Both the position numbers and the translations under genes were made by a program. DNA of 64,000 bases, taken from positions 47,474,544-47,538,543 of the forward strand of contig CM039505.1 of NCBI GenBank assembly GCA_022432975.1. Reading direction: 5' to 3'. The DNA comes from Begonia masoniana (Eukaryota > Streptophyta > Magnoliopsida > Cucurbitales > Begoniaceae). The notes below the pieces were generated by a model. That model worked only from the letters and a program-made list of their open reading frames with translations, ran no database searches and was not told the origin of the DNA. This document shows, piece after piece, positions 42,016-53,836 of this stretch. Positions within the stretch are counted from its first letter, which is position 1. Each line of letters opens with the position of its first letter.

Positions 42016-43212
42016 CTACACTGCCTGCTCGGAGTGCATAAACTCTCCGGACGGTAGCATGACACTGTAGAGTTGATCTGACAGCACAATACACAAATTT
42101 TCCCTAACCACGAAGTCCATCGCCACAAACGAGTGTGTGGCCCCTGTGTCCAACAACGTGTAAAAAGGTGAATTATAGATCGAAATTGTAACTGTGATAG
42201 CTGTATGCTGGACGTCGTCGTCGTCTTCTATTATAGCGAACACCGTTGGCGCGGCACGGTTGGGCCATCTATCTGGCATAGGGCAATCCCATATGTGATG
42301 GCCCTCTTTATCGTATCGGAAGCAACGGCCAGTAAAGAGTCTGCATCTCCCCGTATGATTTCTCTGGCAACGCGGGCATACAAAAAGCTGAGGAGCTCCC
42401 ATTGGTCTTTTTTCCATGTCCTGATTGGCAGCTGTTTCATTGAGCCTCTTCACGCCCCTGTTCAGTTGTTGCTGTGATTGCCAACCACGACCTTGTTGTT
42501 GGTGTTGTTGAGGAACATCCGAATGGATGAATCCCTTTGTCTCTTGAACTTCGTCTCTAAGGCCTCCAACTAAAAAGCTTTGGTCACCACTTTTGTATAC
42601 GGTGCCTCGTCAAATCCCCTAGTGGTGATCTCCCATAAAAGGTCCATCTTCAGACCCTGGATAAACTGGTGTACCTTGTTTTCGTCGGTGTTCACCAAAT
42701 GTGTTGCATAGCGAGATAATGACTCAAACTTCTGAACATACTCGGCCACCGATCCAAATTGCCGCAGTCGAGAATTCGATCATCTTTTCCTTCCTCACAC
42801 TGTGATCGAAATACTTCTCGTAGAAAATCCTCTTGAATCCGCTCCAATCTATTGCCACGGTAGTCGACTGTACGGTGTCCCACTAAAAGCCCGCGTCTTT
42901 GGTGAGGTGGAATACCGCACACGTAACTTTCCTGTTCTCCTCTACTTCCGCGTATCTGAACATACGCTCTATCGTCTGGATCCACTCTTCGGCGTGAATA
43001 GGGTCCGTTGACTGCCCGTCGAACGTTGGCAGTTGTAGTCTCCAGAATCTGTCTCCACTGGTGACACGTGGAGCATTCGCATGATTGTTATTCTTATTGT
43101 CCTCCCTCGCCATCATGCGCTCCATCATGCGAGATTGAACGCCGACCAACTTGGTTAGACGGTCGAGGGCGTCACCCCTGTCGTATGGCTCACCTTGGTG
43201 TCCTCTCACCAT
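42016..43212 (-). pseudogene. Tekay C gag and protease remnants
   Basis: The gag N-terminus is 43212-42883 (DRLTKLVGVQSRMMERMM, LQLPTFDGQSTDPIHAEEW). After stops and shifts a second piece (42453-42016) has a zinc knuckle whose second Cys is Tyr (CFRYDKEGHHIWDC), followed by the protease signature LLDTGATHSFV. The region 41655-42015 continues the protease in decayed form. A weak primer site (CGATATCATAGC, minus) lies at 43360-43371. Confidence 0.85.
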
Positions 43213-43375
43213 TTCTACGAAAATCCTATACGTAATAATAAACTCAATTTAATAAGCTTAAACTTATACAAAAAATTAAACACTTACAGTTGATGGAGCG
43301 ATCTCGCGTGGCAGATTGCGGAGTCAGATAGTCTACAAAACCGATTTTAAAATTTGGGGGCTATGATATCGTAAC

Positions 43376-46300
43376 TGTGACGATCCTGATCCAAGGGACC
43401 GTCACGGGACTTGACTTGACCTTGAGTTTGACTTATACATTTTGGAAGTGAAATTTTTTTTGACTTTTTAAAACTCTAAAAGAAAGCCTTTGAAGATAGT
43501 GGGAAATGTTCGGAAAAAAAAAATATATTACTACCTTATCTGGAATTGACCTCTACTAAAATCGGAAGGTATGAAATTCGGAAGACACGAAAACAGGAAG
43601 ACATGAAGACATAAAATCGGAAGACATAAAATCGGAAGACATAAAATCGGAAGACATAAAATCGGAAGACATAAAATCGGAAGACATAAAATCGGAAGAT
43701 ATGAAAATCGGAAGACATAAAATCGGAAGATATGAAAATCGGAAGACATAAAATCGGAAGACATGAAAAACAGGAAGACATAAAATCGGAAGACATAAAA
43801 TCGGAAGACATGAAAAACAGGAAGACATAAAATCGGAAGACATAAAATCGGAAGACATAAAATCGGAAGACATAAAATCGGAAGACATAAAATCGGAAGA
43901 CATAAAATCGGAAGACATAAAATCGGAAGATATGAAAATCGAAGACATGAAAAACAGGAAGACATAAAATCGGAAGACATGAAAAACAGGAAGACATAAA
44001 ATCGGAAGATATGAAAATCGGAAGACATGAAAAACAGGAAGACATAAAATCGGAAGACATGAAAAACAGGAAGACATAAAATCGGAAGACATAAAATCGG
44101 AAGACATAAAATCGGAAGACATAAAATCGGAAGATATGAAAATCGGAAGACATAAAATCGGAAGACATAAAATCGGAAGACATAAAATCGGAAGACATAA
44201 AATCGGAAGACATAAAATCGGAAGACATAAAATCGGAAGATATGAAAATCGGAAGACATAAAATCGGAAGACATAAAATCGGAAGACATAAAATCGGAAG
44301 ATATGAAAATCGGAAGACATAAAATCGGAAGATATGAAAATCGGAAGACATAAAATCGGAAGACATGAAAAACAGGAAGACATAAAATCGGAAGACATGA
44401 AAAACAGGAAGACATAAAATCGGAAGACATAAAATCGGAAGACATAAAATCGGAAGACATAAAATCGGAAGACATGAAAAACAGGAAGACATAAAATCGG
44501 AAGATATGAAAATCGGAAGACATAAAATCGGAAGACATAAAATCGGAAGACATAAAATCGGAAGATATGAAAATCGGAAGACATGAAAAACAGGAAGACA
44601 TAAAATCGGAAGACATAAAATCGGAAGACATGAAAAACAGGAAGACATAAAATCGGAAGATATGAAAATCGGAAGACATAAAATCGGAAGACATGAAAAA
44701 CAGGAAGACATAAAATCGGAAGATATGAAAATCGGAAGACATAAAATCGGAAGATATGAAAATCGGAAGACATAAAATCGGAAGACATAAAATCGGAAGA
44801 TATGAAAATCGGAAGACATAAAATCGGAAGACATAAAATCGGAAGATATGAAAATCGGAAGACATAAAATCGGAAGACATAAAATCGGAAGATATGAAAA
44901 TCGGAAGACATGAAAACATGAAGACATAAAAATCGGAAGATGTGAAAATCGGAAGACATGAAAAACAGGAAGACATAAAATCGGAAGACATAAAATCGGA
45001 AGACATAAAATCGGAAGACATAAAATCGGAAGATATGAAAATCGGAAGACATGAAAAACAGGAAGACATAAAATCGGAAGACATGAAAACAGGAAGACAT
45101 GAAATCGGAAGACATGAATACGGAAGACATAAACACCTAATAAATTCGGTCGATGTCGACTCTCTTTATCTCAACACTCTACCGATCGATCGGCTCTGTT
45201 TGACGATCTACTTCTCCCTCCTACCTATTCTCTTCTTTCACATCTTCATGACCTGATAACCTCACAATATTACTACTAAACTTCTTCCCAACCTCTTTAG
45301 ACACAAAATGCTTCAAACCCCCAAAAACCTGATTCAAAATGTAATTTTAAACGTGTTAGAAAATGTAGCAGAAATTTGAGAAATCAAACAGCATGAATCG
45401 ATCTAAAAACCGAGCGTATCCATAAAAACCTAAAGGCCCCAAATAGTTAAGTACGTTTTTCAAAAAGGCAACTTTCAAAACAAAAATTTTAAAATAACGA
45501 CATTAAACCTATACATCAACTAAACCCCAAAAGGACTAAATAAACGTGACATGCACTTCAAAACTTCACTCACGGGTCAAAACGCGCATGACTGCTGCAA
45601 CTAACCCCACAAGCTCGTCCCATCAACTGCGTCTACACATCGGCCTGAGGCTCGAAGCCCTCATCCGCAGGGTCTCTACCTACATCATGGAATTCAACTA
45701 TGAGCCTAGAGCTCAGTAAGATCATAAAGTGCGAAGTGATGCACATGTTATGTATGAACGTTTGAAATACATGAACATTACTTTACATTACATTCAAGTG
45801 CACATGTTGGTATAAGTGGGGCTTATAGAGGAACTGACGCACATACATACATGAAATAACATGGGTTAGTAGTTTTTCTGGGTCCCAGGGAGGGATAAAA
45901 GACATATTGTCCTTGGCGATGACGGTTTTACATAGTCCTAGGGAAGGACAAGAACATATGCCAGTCCCCGACCCACACTTAACCGTACTTTACATTAACA
46001 TTTTATCTTTCTTAACTTCAAATCACGTGCATAAAACATTTGCATGACTTTCCAAAAAATGTGTATGCATGAACATACAATGTGCGTAAACGTAACATAA
46101 CAAAGTACAAGTCAAAGTATACATGAACAACAGGTCATCGAAACTATGCACAGAGCATTACACTTAACTTAAGACGTAATCTACGACCTAACTACCCAAC
46201 AAAAACCCGACAGCATAAAAACCTAGTACCTCTGTGATGTAGGGCCTCAAGGGCCAACCTATACGTATGAACTTACCTGGCGTCCGTAGGGTTTGCGAGC

Positions 46301-46733
46301 CTTGAACGTGTTACCGAGTCTCGAACCTGAATCAAACGGTTAAAAGGCGTTGGAAAATCATCAGCCGTGAGAGAACCGCGTTCTGTCACCTGGAGGAGAA
46401 ACGAAAAGTAGAGAGAAGTAAAATGGGAGGGTTTCATGGAAGAGAAGAGAAGAGAGGAAGAGAGAGAGAGAGCTTGGCTTCTTCAACAAACTTGGACAAG
46501 TGTCATGCATTCATTGGCTTTCTCCCAACTACCATAATTGTCTTTCTAATTTGCCCCTCCATTGATATCTAACCAATTCGCTATTTAGCTCGCCGATTTG
46601 GTTTTTCCGAAATCCTCTTTTTCCACTAAACATCCTAACAGATTCCACTAAAATATTCATTATATCAATATCAAATTAATCACTTTCAATAATTTGAGGG
46701 ATAATTATATGGTCAAAAATACCGAGTGTTACA
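43376..46733 (-). repeat. 5' LTR of Tekay C with expanded array
   Basis: The LTR is 3358 bp. Apart from the array (43558-45136) it is collinear with the 2160-bp 3' LTR. Confidence 0.92.
43558..45136. repeat. Expanded 15/16/17-bp minisatellite, about 100 units
   Basis: Units are GGAAGACATAAAATC (15 bp), GGAAGATATGAAAATC (16 bp) and GGAAGACATGAAAAACA (17 bp), in mixed order with many exact unit copies. On the minus strand all three frames are nearly stop-free, producing overlapping open frames of 463-526 codons with MSSDF, LPILC and FRFYVF periodicity. I regard these as artefacts of the repeat, not proteins. Confidence 0.95.
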
Positions 46734-46738
46734 TATGT

Positions 46739-49215
46739 AGCCTTCTATCTATTTAAATTTGTTTTAATAGAAAAATAAAAAATAAAAGATTTGAAATTTT
46801 GTGCAAACTCATTACTGATTTGATTCTTCTGTTCATATAGTTTCTACAATAAAATATGTTTTTAATCCTCATTTCTATTATTTCTTATTTCTACTTTATG
46901 TGCATAAATAAATATTTTGAATCTCTAGTTGATATAGTTTTAAGATCAAGTATGATTTTATTCATTATTAGGTATGATTTAATTTCATTCAAGTTTGCAC
47001 ATTTTGAAGCTTGGTTATAAATAAATTATAAGTAACTTATGTCACTTAATTTAATGTTATTGTCACTAGCATCTCACGCTGACATTAATTAATGGTAGTA
47101 CTATATTTAGAATCTAATTTTATACTGAAATCTTGCACTCTTACATGATACCTATTTGACATTCATTATTTGGTATAAATTATCTATGATTTATTAAACT
47201 ATTTGTAGTGTGTCATAATTATTTTACTAATGAATGACACGTAACCATAACGTCATAATGTCAATTTGAGGTATAAAATTAGAATATACTTTTTATATTT
47301 CTAATTAAGTAATTGGTCTTATGGTGTATTAATTAGTATGAGAGCATTTGCAAATGACCACATCTTGAGAAAGATAAATAAAAAATGACTCGCAGAGGAA
47401 TGAAATTTTCGAGACAAAATGAGAATAAAAAAAAAAAACCTTCAAGTTTCAGTAACAAGGCAATGCGATAGTTTCAATGAATCTAATGACAAAATAGGAC
47501 AGGAGAACCAAAATGAAATTGAAGCTACGACATAGTAAAAAATGAAATGACCTCTAAATTACAAGTACCAACAATATATTTTAATTAGATTTTCAATTAG
47601 GTTATTCAATTTGGTGATGTGCCAGATAAGTTTCATCACTTAGCACAACATTTGTTACAAAATTGCCTTCAAGTTTACATATTTTAATGAATTGTACATA
47701 TATTCAAAACATTCCACAACATGAATTATTATGCTTAATTATGTATTGTTTTAGCATAATATAGTTCTAATTGACAATATAAAAAAAAATTTACATTTGC
47801 CTAAATTTTCCATTAAATAAACATAATCAAACATTTATATATCAGGGTCAGTGAGAAAATCATAGATAAAATATGACTTTCTAAAAACTGAACTGCACTG
47901 AACCGATAATTTTAGTTTGGTTCAATTAGATTTGGTTCATATGCATCTATAGCTGGTTCTGGTCTTTGGTGAGAAGGAACTCACAACTAAGATTCATTTT
48001 GAGCGGACTCGAACCATTCAATAACATGACTTGTCATACCCATTATAGACAAACAATTCTCAAAATGAGTTCAAATTTGAGACATAAACCAAAATCTAAC
48101 GTTAAACAATGAGTTTTGTTTGTATTTTCAAATGCTGTGCTGATTAAGGTTGTAGGATGATACGAGGATTGGAGTTCCGCCTAAGAATAGTTGTATGTTT
48201 TAAGGTTGGGTGGTTTACTTCTTCTTGGTGACGTGGCATTACTCAATTGGCTGACATGTAGAGAGAGAAAGATTGGAGAGAGAAAGTTGTTTTTAAAGTA
48301 TTTCAACAATATTAAATATAAATTATTAAATTAATTTCAAATTAATTATTTTTGTCTTTATGTTTGTAAGTCTCAGTTTGATATTGTTGTAATATTTTTA
48401 ATAATCAATGTTAGTTATACTTTTAAAACAATTCGTTGTAAAAAAAACAGCAGTTTGGTAAAATTACTTTTATAGTTAACAAATTATGATATTCAATTAT
48501 TAAGTTATATAAAAGTACATTAGAATTTATAGAGAGAAATAAAAAGATTGTGAGAGAAAGTGAATGAATAAATATCATTATTAAAAATTAAAAAGTTTAA
48601 AATAATATATATGTTGTAACTGTTTTCATATCATTAAGAAAATAAATCTCAAAAATTACATTTTTCAACTTGTCAAAATTGCTTAGGGTCAATTTGTGAT
48701 TGCTAACCCTTCCAATAGCAATCACAAATTGACCCTAAGCAATTAATCTTAATATCAAACTAGGACATCACAAGTTTCAATTAATGCATTGTCAAATAAA
48801 TATTTCAATCAAAAATTATATTTTTGGGTAGAAATTTTGTACATACGAATCACTGTACTATTTAATATTTTGATTTAAATTCATTTCTTTTTAAGAGATG
48901 TAATAAAATAATTCAATTGAAGCGTAATGATCATACGTCTATAATGCATTGTATGTCTTATAATAGATCTTATTCTTCTACCATTTTTTGGGAGTCATTG
49001 ACTATTCATAGCTATTGCCTTAACACTAAATAAGAGCTTAACCTAATGTTTTATTTCTGTCATAGTTGATTTTGATTCGACGTTAGAACTACATTGATTT
49101 TTACTCAATAATCAAATACTTGTGTGTGTAAATATTGCACATTTAATTTCATCCCTAAATTTTCTTTCCTATAAATTCTAGTCTTAATAAAAATGCAAAT
49201 TCTTAGCTTATTTAT
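46739..49215. other. AT-rich intergenic DNA
   Basis: I found no gene, LTR pair or conserved protein on either strand. The only structured feature is the inverted repeat at 48677-48744. Parts around 47880-47980 are rich in GGTTC/GAACC words and may be old DNA-element debris. Confidence 0.5.
48677..48744. repeat. Perfect 28-bp inverted repeat, 12-nt loop
   Basis: Arm 48677-48704 is exactly complementary to 48717-48744; the arm contains AGGGTCAATTTGTGATTGCT. The flanks are AT-rich. No TSD was found that would make it a MITE. A miRNA-like or siRNA-producing hairpin is possible but not shown. Confidence 0.9.
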
Positions 49216-49224
49216 TAAAATATA

Positions 49225-49869
49225 AGGTAAAGTGCAATTTGGCCCCTACAACTAGGTGAAATAGGCAATTTACACTGTAAACTTGGGTAAAATGCAATTT
49301 GGCCTCTACAACTAGAGGAAATGGGCAATTTACACCGTAAACTTGAATAATATGCAAGAACAACCTTAATGTATTGATAATGGGCAATATGGCTCATACC
49401 GTCATATTTTCTATAAAAAAAATAACATTTTTTCAATTATTCATTTTTTTTCCGAAATGCCCCTCACTGGACCGAACCGGATCAGATCGGTTCAGCTAAT
49501 TCCACTTTTATTTATTTATTTTTTTTAAATCTTATTTCTCAGAAAAGAGAAGACAGATGAATAGAATTAAAAAAAATAAAAAATCAAAGTGCAATTAGTC
49601 TAACCGGTCCGGTTCGGTTCGGTCCAGTGAGGGACATTTCGGGAAAAAAAAATGAACAAGTGAAAAAATATTACTTTTTGATGGAAAATATGACGATATG
49701 GGCCATATTGTTTATTATCAATCATTAAGTTTGTTCTTACCTATTATTCAAGTCTACGGTGTAAATTGCTCATTTTACCTAGTTATAGGGGCTAAATTGC
49801 ACTTTATCCAAGTTTATGGTGTAAATTGTCCATTTCACTTAGTTGTAGGGGCCAAATTGCACTTTACCT
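49225..49869. mobile_element. Mutator-like foldback MITE, 9-bp TSD
   Basis: The terminal inverted repeat starts AGGTAAAGTGCAATTTGG and ends CCAAATTGCACTTTACCT. The arms extend nearly 300 bp each with mismatches and flank a centre of about 100 bp near 49500-49600. The 9-bp TAAAATATA is duplicated at 49216-49224 and 49870-49878. Long inverted arms plus a 9-bp TSD are typical of TIR-MULE derivatives. Each arm contains two internal copies of a TGCAATTTGG...CAATTTACAC unit. It has no coding capacity. Confidence 0.88.
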
Positions 49870-49878
49870 TAAAATATA

Positions 49879-50640
49879 AGCTTGACCAAGCATGGGTCAC
49901 GATGTTCGGGTTGAAACTCGATTATGGTTGAAAAATTATTTGACCGGTTCAATTGGGCTCCATAGTTTCGATTGTAAAAAATCGAAAATCTAATAGTGAT
50001 CAACAATTTCTTCTCGACCCAAAAGTCGAAAAAAAAATTGGCCATAATTCGTATCAAAACCGAGCTCGCGGCCATCGATTTGGATCGGAATGCAGAGTCC
50101 AGCTGTGATAGAGAAGGAATCCAAAAAAGAAGGCAGATTTGAACATGGGAGCTGCAAGTTGTGGGTTCACGCTCACTGACACTATTACAAACATAATAAT
50201 CACACCAACTTGGTCGCTTCATGTACACATCTTAGCCAAAAAAGAATTGTGGATGGATTAATTTTATTTTCTTTATTTCCATTAAAAGTCGAGTGGAAAT
50301 ATCAATTTTACTCATAATTGGGATGGGGCCAAGTCAGGCCTGTCCTGTCCTGTTCAGTTGTTCGGTTCGATTTTTCTTTGATTAGGATTTGGGTCGATTT
50401 TAGAATTATGCTTTTATCGGTTTGGTCGATTCGGTTTTGATTTAGCTTTTCTTTATATTCGAACTCTATTTGGTTGGTTTTAGTCATCGTGAGAGCTCTA
50501 GGTAAGTTTTTGTAAGTTTGACGTGGTTTTGTAACTTTTAAGAATTAAAACTATTGTATAAAAAGACAACAATTTTAAAAAACTGAAATTGAGAATTGAA
50601 AGCCAGAACTTTGGTTTTAGTCAGTTTTTTTCAAAAATAA
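49879..50640. other. Intergenic DNA, no recognised gene
   Basis: One 119-codon open frame on the minus strand (to 50228) has no family features. Blocks of GGTTCGATT/GGTCGATTC words near 50360-50450 suggest remnants of a small DNA element. Confidence 0.4.
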
Positions 50641-51700
50641 GTTTTTCAAATGCAAAACTTAAAATTAAAATTAAAATGTAAAATTAAATAAAGAGAAATT
50701 GATAAATGACAAAAGTTGGAATGGGACAGGTTTGTTGAAGACTTGAACATGTTCCACTTTTATCATCAATTTCTCTTTCTACCCAAACTCAGAACCACCC
50801 ACGCTTTGGATTTGAGGAGCTCGGGTTTTAGACGAGGTGGGCGTAATGGGCGTCGGAGTTAGGCGTAGCAGAACCAGTTGGGCGTAGTGGGGGTCGGAGT
50901 TGGGCGAGCTTCGGCGGCGAGGAAATGGTTTCGACGGGATAACAGAGCTGCCAAGATTTTAGGATTTAAAAATCGCGATGAGGGTGACGCTGTTCTAAAC
51001 GCGGTTAACCGCCTCAAATGATGTGGGTACCCACATCACGCGGGGGGTTGGCGATTACCCGCGTATCCCCTCGCGTGAGGCGGGTACCGGTCTCAATGGG
51101 GTGGGTATCCGCTGCACCCTCTGCAGGGGGTCAGCAGTTATCCGCAGAGTTTTATTTTACACTTTCTATAAGTTTTTCAAATGCAAAATTTAAAATTAAA
51201 ATTAAAATGTAAAATTAAATAAACAGAAATTGATAAATGACAAAAGTTGGAATGGGACAGGTTTGTTGAAGACTTGAACATGTTCCACTTTTATCATCAA
51301 TTTCTCTTTTACCCAAACTCAGAACCACCCACGCTTTGAATTTGGGGAGCTCGGATTTTAGACGAGGTGGGCGTAATGGGCGTCGGAGTTAGGCGTAGCA
51401 GAACCAGTTGGGCGTAGTGGGGGTCGGAGTTGAGCGAGCTTCAGCAGCGAGGAAATGGTTTCAACGGGATAACAGAGCTGTCAAGATTTTAAAGTTTAAA
51501 AATCGCAAGGAGAGTGACGCTGTTCTAAACGCGGTTAACCGCCTCAAATGATGCGGGTACCCACATCACGTGGGGGGTTGGCGGTTACCCGCGTGTCCCC
51601 TCGCGTGAGGGGGGTACCGGTCTCAATGGGGCGGGTATTCGCTGCACCCTCTGCGGGGGTCAGCAGTTATCCGCAGAGTTTTATTTTACACTTTCTATAG
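50641..51700. repeat. 531-bp tandem duplication
   Basis: Copy one is 50641-51171 and copy two 51172-51700; both begin GTTTTTCAAATGCAAAA and end ACACTTTCTATA. They differ by scattered substitutions. The first third (AAAGTTGGAATGGG...ACCCAAACTCAGAAC) recurs once more at 51931-52083, in front of the RING-like gene. The rest is GC-rich with GTGGGTACCCAC and GCGGGTACC palindromic words. Confidence 0.88.
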
Positions 51701-51930
51701 TTGGAGCTTTTTTTTACACTTAATCCTAGTTAACCCTACAAAGTAATTTCTTCAATCATTCAAAACTCGTATGATATCAGTAGACAAAATTAGCTTCAAA
51801 GAATTAAGCAGAAAATTTCAATTATATTCTAGAAGAATAATGTTACATTTTCTGCTCATTGATATTTTAAATATTTATTTATATTATGATAATTCTACGA
51901 ATGAACGATAACATCATAACACGTCGTAAT

Positions 51931-52083
51931 ATAAAATTAAAATGTAAAATTAAATACAATACTGACAAATTGATAAATGGCAAAAGTTGGAATGGGGTCA
52001 GGTTTGTTGAAGACTTGAACATGTTCTACTTTTATCATTACTTTCTCTTTCTACCCCAACTCAGAACAACCCTCGCTTTTGAT
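51931..52083 (+). repeat. Third, partial copy in 5' flank of RING-like gene
   Basis: It matches the first third of the upstream 531-bp unit (GGTTTGTTGAAGACTTGAACATGTTC...TTTCTCTTTCTACCC). Its position just before a CT-rich, UTR-like stretch (52090-52330) suggests that the repeated segment is the gene's original promoter or 5' UTR region. Confidence 0.65.
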
Positions 52084-53244
52084 TTTTTCAGAATATCTCA
52101 ACTCTGATTCTGAGGGAACCAAAGCGCAATCCCCTTCGCTATCTTCTTCTCTTCTTGGGCATCTGATGGATTCAGATTCTCGTGAATGATCCTCTTGCTC
52201 GTCGATCCAGTTCGTTTCCGGTTCGTTTTTGGAAAAATCTGCTGCTGGGGAACCAAATTGTTTCGCTAACTCTTCCGATTGTCCACTTGTGAGAGCTTAT
52301 TTCCTCTTTTCCGTCTCTCTCTTAACGTATTTCCATCTAAACTTCAGTCAATTTCTTTCTACGTCCTCTGGGATCTTTCGAGACTATTATTGACTTCGAT
52401 CCTTGTTTCTCTTTTCCGTCAAAAGAGGGTTTCTCTTGTGTAATTTTCAATTGTGTTTTCTTTTACTTGAATGTCGATTATTTTACCCTTGTTCTTGATT
52501 ATATCACCGGCAAAATGCTTAGCTTCAGCTCTCTGTACATAGAAAATGAGGTAAAATCGAGTTTTATGACCCTGGGTTCTATTTTGCTGTCATGTATTGA
52601 CTATGTTATGAAGATATCAGCAGATATTAGGTTTAATGTAAGACCATTTTGTTTTATAATTCTATCACAAAATTTGGATGATCCTAAGGTGAATTGGCGC
52701 AAGGTAAGTCAAGGACTTCTTTCCTAAATTTTCGTTTAAAGTGTATTGCTGGCGTGGTTGTAAGATTTTGATCTGATTTAACTTTGAACATTCATCTAAG
52801 CTTAGAAGGAGTTAACCTTCTTGACTGTAAATTACCTGTTTGTTCATATTAGTTCACTCCTATATTCACTTCTTGAGATTTATATCGAAACTGATGCATA
52901 TTTTTCTTTTTTTGATTGGAACTACATAATCAGGTTACAATTTGTTGTCATTTTCAGTTTATTTACCAAAATGATTTTCACTCTTTCGATTTTATTTCTC
53001 ATCATTTTCTTGATCTGAATGGCTTATAATTTTTTTTCTATGCAATCCCTTGTCGTTTTTGGTCTTAAGCCGGCATGTCTAACAATCAACTTCAATTGCG
53101 GACAAGAATTTGGTTATGGTTTTTCATATGTATCGCCTCCATAGAGTCGAATTTCAGTCCACTCCCTTCTCTTTCAGTTCTTCGCCTGTTATTGTAGTTT
53201 TCTGATATGCTTACATTTTCTTCACTCTTTGGTCCAGTTTTCAA

Positions 53245-53736
53245 ATGGATGGACGTTCACGTGTAAATTTACCCAACCAATCTCAATCTAGTGTTTATAT
53301 ACGCCCAAATAGTGGAGTGGCGGTCAACCTTGCTGCTCAGTCTCTAGTATGTGGTCTTTGCCAAAGAGTCCTTTCACCCAGTACCCTGGCAGCTCAGGAC
53401 CGTGAAACGGTGAACTTATGTGGGGACTGTAAATTTCTATTTCTCGCAGACATTGAAACCAATTCAGGATTCTCATCCCAGGATGTCATCAAGAAGGAGA
53501 ACTAGATATAACAGTCCAGTGTCAATGGAGTATACTTTTTCCCAGCAGTTTTCGCACATAATCAATCGGGCAAGGCAGAATCAATCCATAATCTCTTCAA
53601 ATGAGGATGGTGAGGCTGGTGATAGAATAATGCACACAAGCAACCAAACTACTCCGAGTGGGTCAAGTAGATGGGGCCAATGGACTGTCTGAGGCGACGC
53701 TGAAGGTGCAGAATAATTTTGAATCTTTTTTTTTTT
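53245..53736 (+). pseudogene. RING-type E3 ligase-like gene, N-terminal part, broken
   Basis: The start is the ATG at 53245, just after a plausible acceptor (TTTGGTCCAG) that would close a 5' UTR intron. The frame gives SSVYIRPNSGVAVNLAAQSL, CGLCQRVLSPS, AAQDRETVNLCGDCKFL. This Cys-X2-Cys pair region resembles the N-terminus of a plant RING/U-box ligase family. A frameshift near 53455 moves the homology to another frame (QDSH, SSRRRTRYNSPVSMEYTFSQ, then TTPSGSSRWG). More shifts follow near 53670. The catalytic RING domain, expected near the C-terminus, is not found before or after the gap. It may be a decayed gene, or assembly error may contribute. Confidence 0.68.
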
Positions 53737-53836
53737 NNNNNNNNNNNNNNNNNNNNNNNNNNNNNNNNNNNNNNNNNNNNNNNNNNNNNNNNNNNNNNNN
53801 NNNNNNNNNNNNNNNNNNNNNNNNNNNNNNNNNNNN
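53737..53836. other. Assembly gap, 100 N
   Basis: The run is exactly 100 N, a conventional placeholder, so the true size is unknown. It directly follows a T homopolymer and truncates the RING-like gene. Confidence 0.99.

Larger units (their letters stand above)
36613..46733 (-). mobile_element. Tekay-type gypsy element C, TSD TATGT
   Basis: The ends are TGTGACGACCCCGATCC (36613) and CCGAGTGTTACA (46733), flanked by TATGT at 36608-36612 and 46734-46738. Minus-strand order is 5' LTR 43376-46733, decayed primer site, gag, protease, RT, RNase H, integrase, purine tract and 3' LTR 36613-38772. The coding region is broken in many places. The LTRs differ by about 1.2 kb in length, entirely explained by minisatellite expansion in the 5' LTR. 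Confidence 0.92.

Noticed and set aside
43531..45136. Three overlapping minus-strand open frames of 463-526 codons
   Set aside because: They are translations of a 15-17 bp minisatellite in an LTR; all three frames are equally open and no domain or start context supports a protein.
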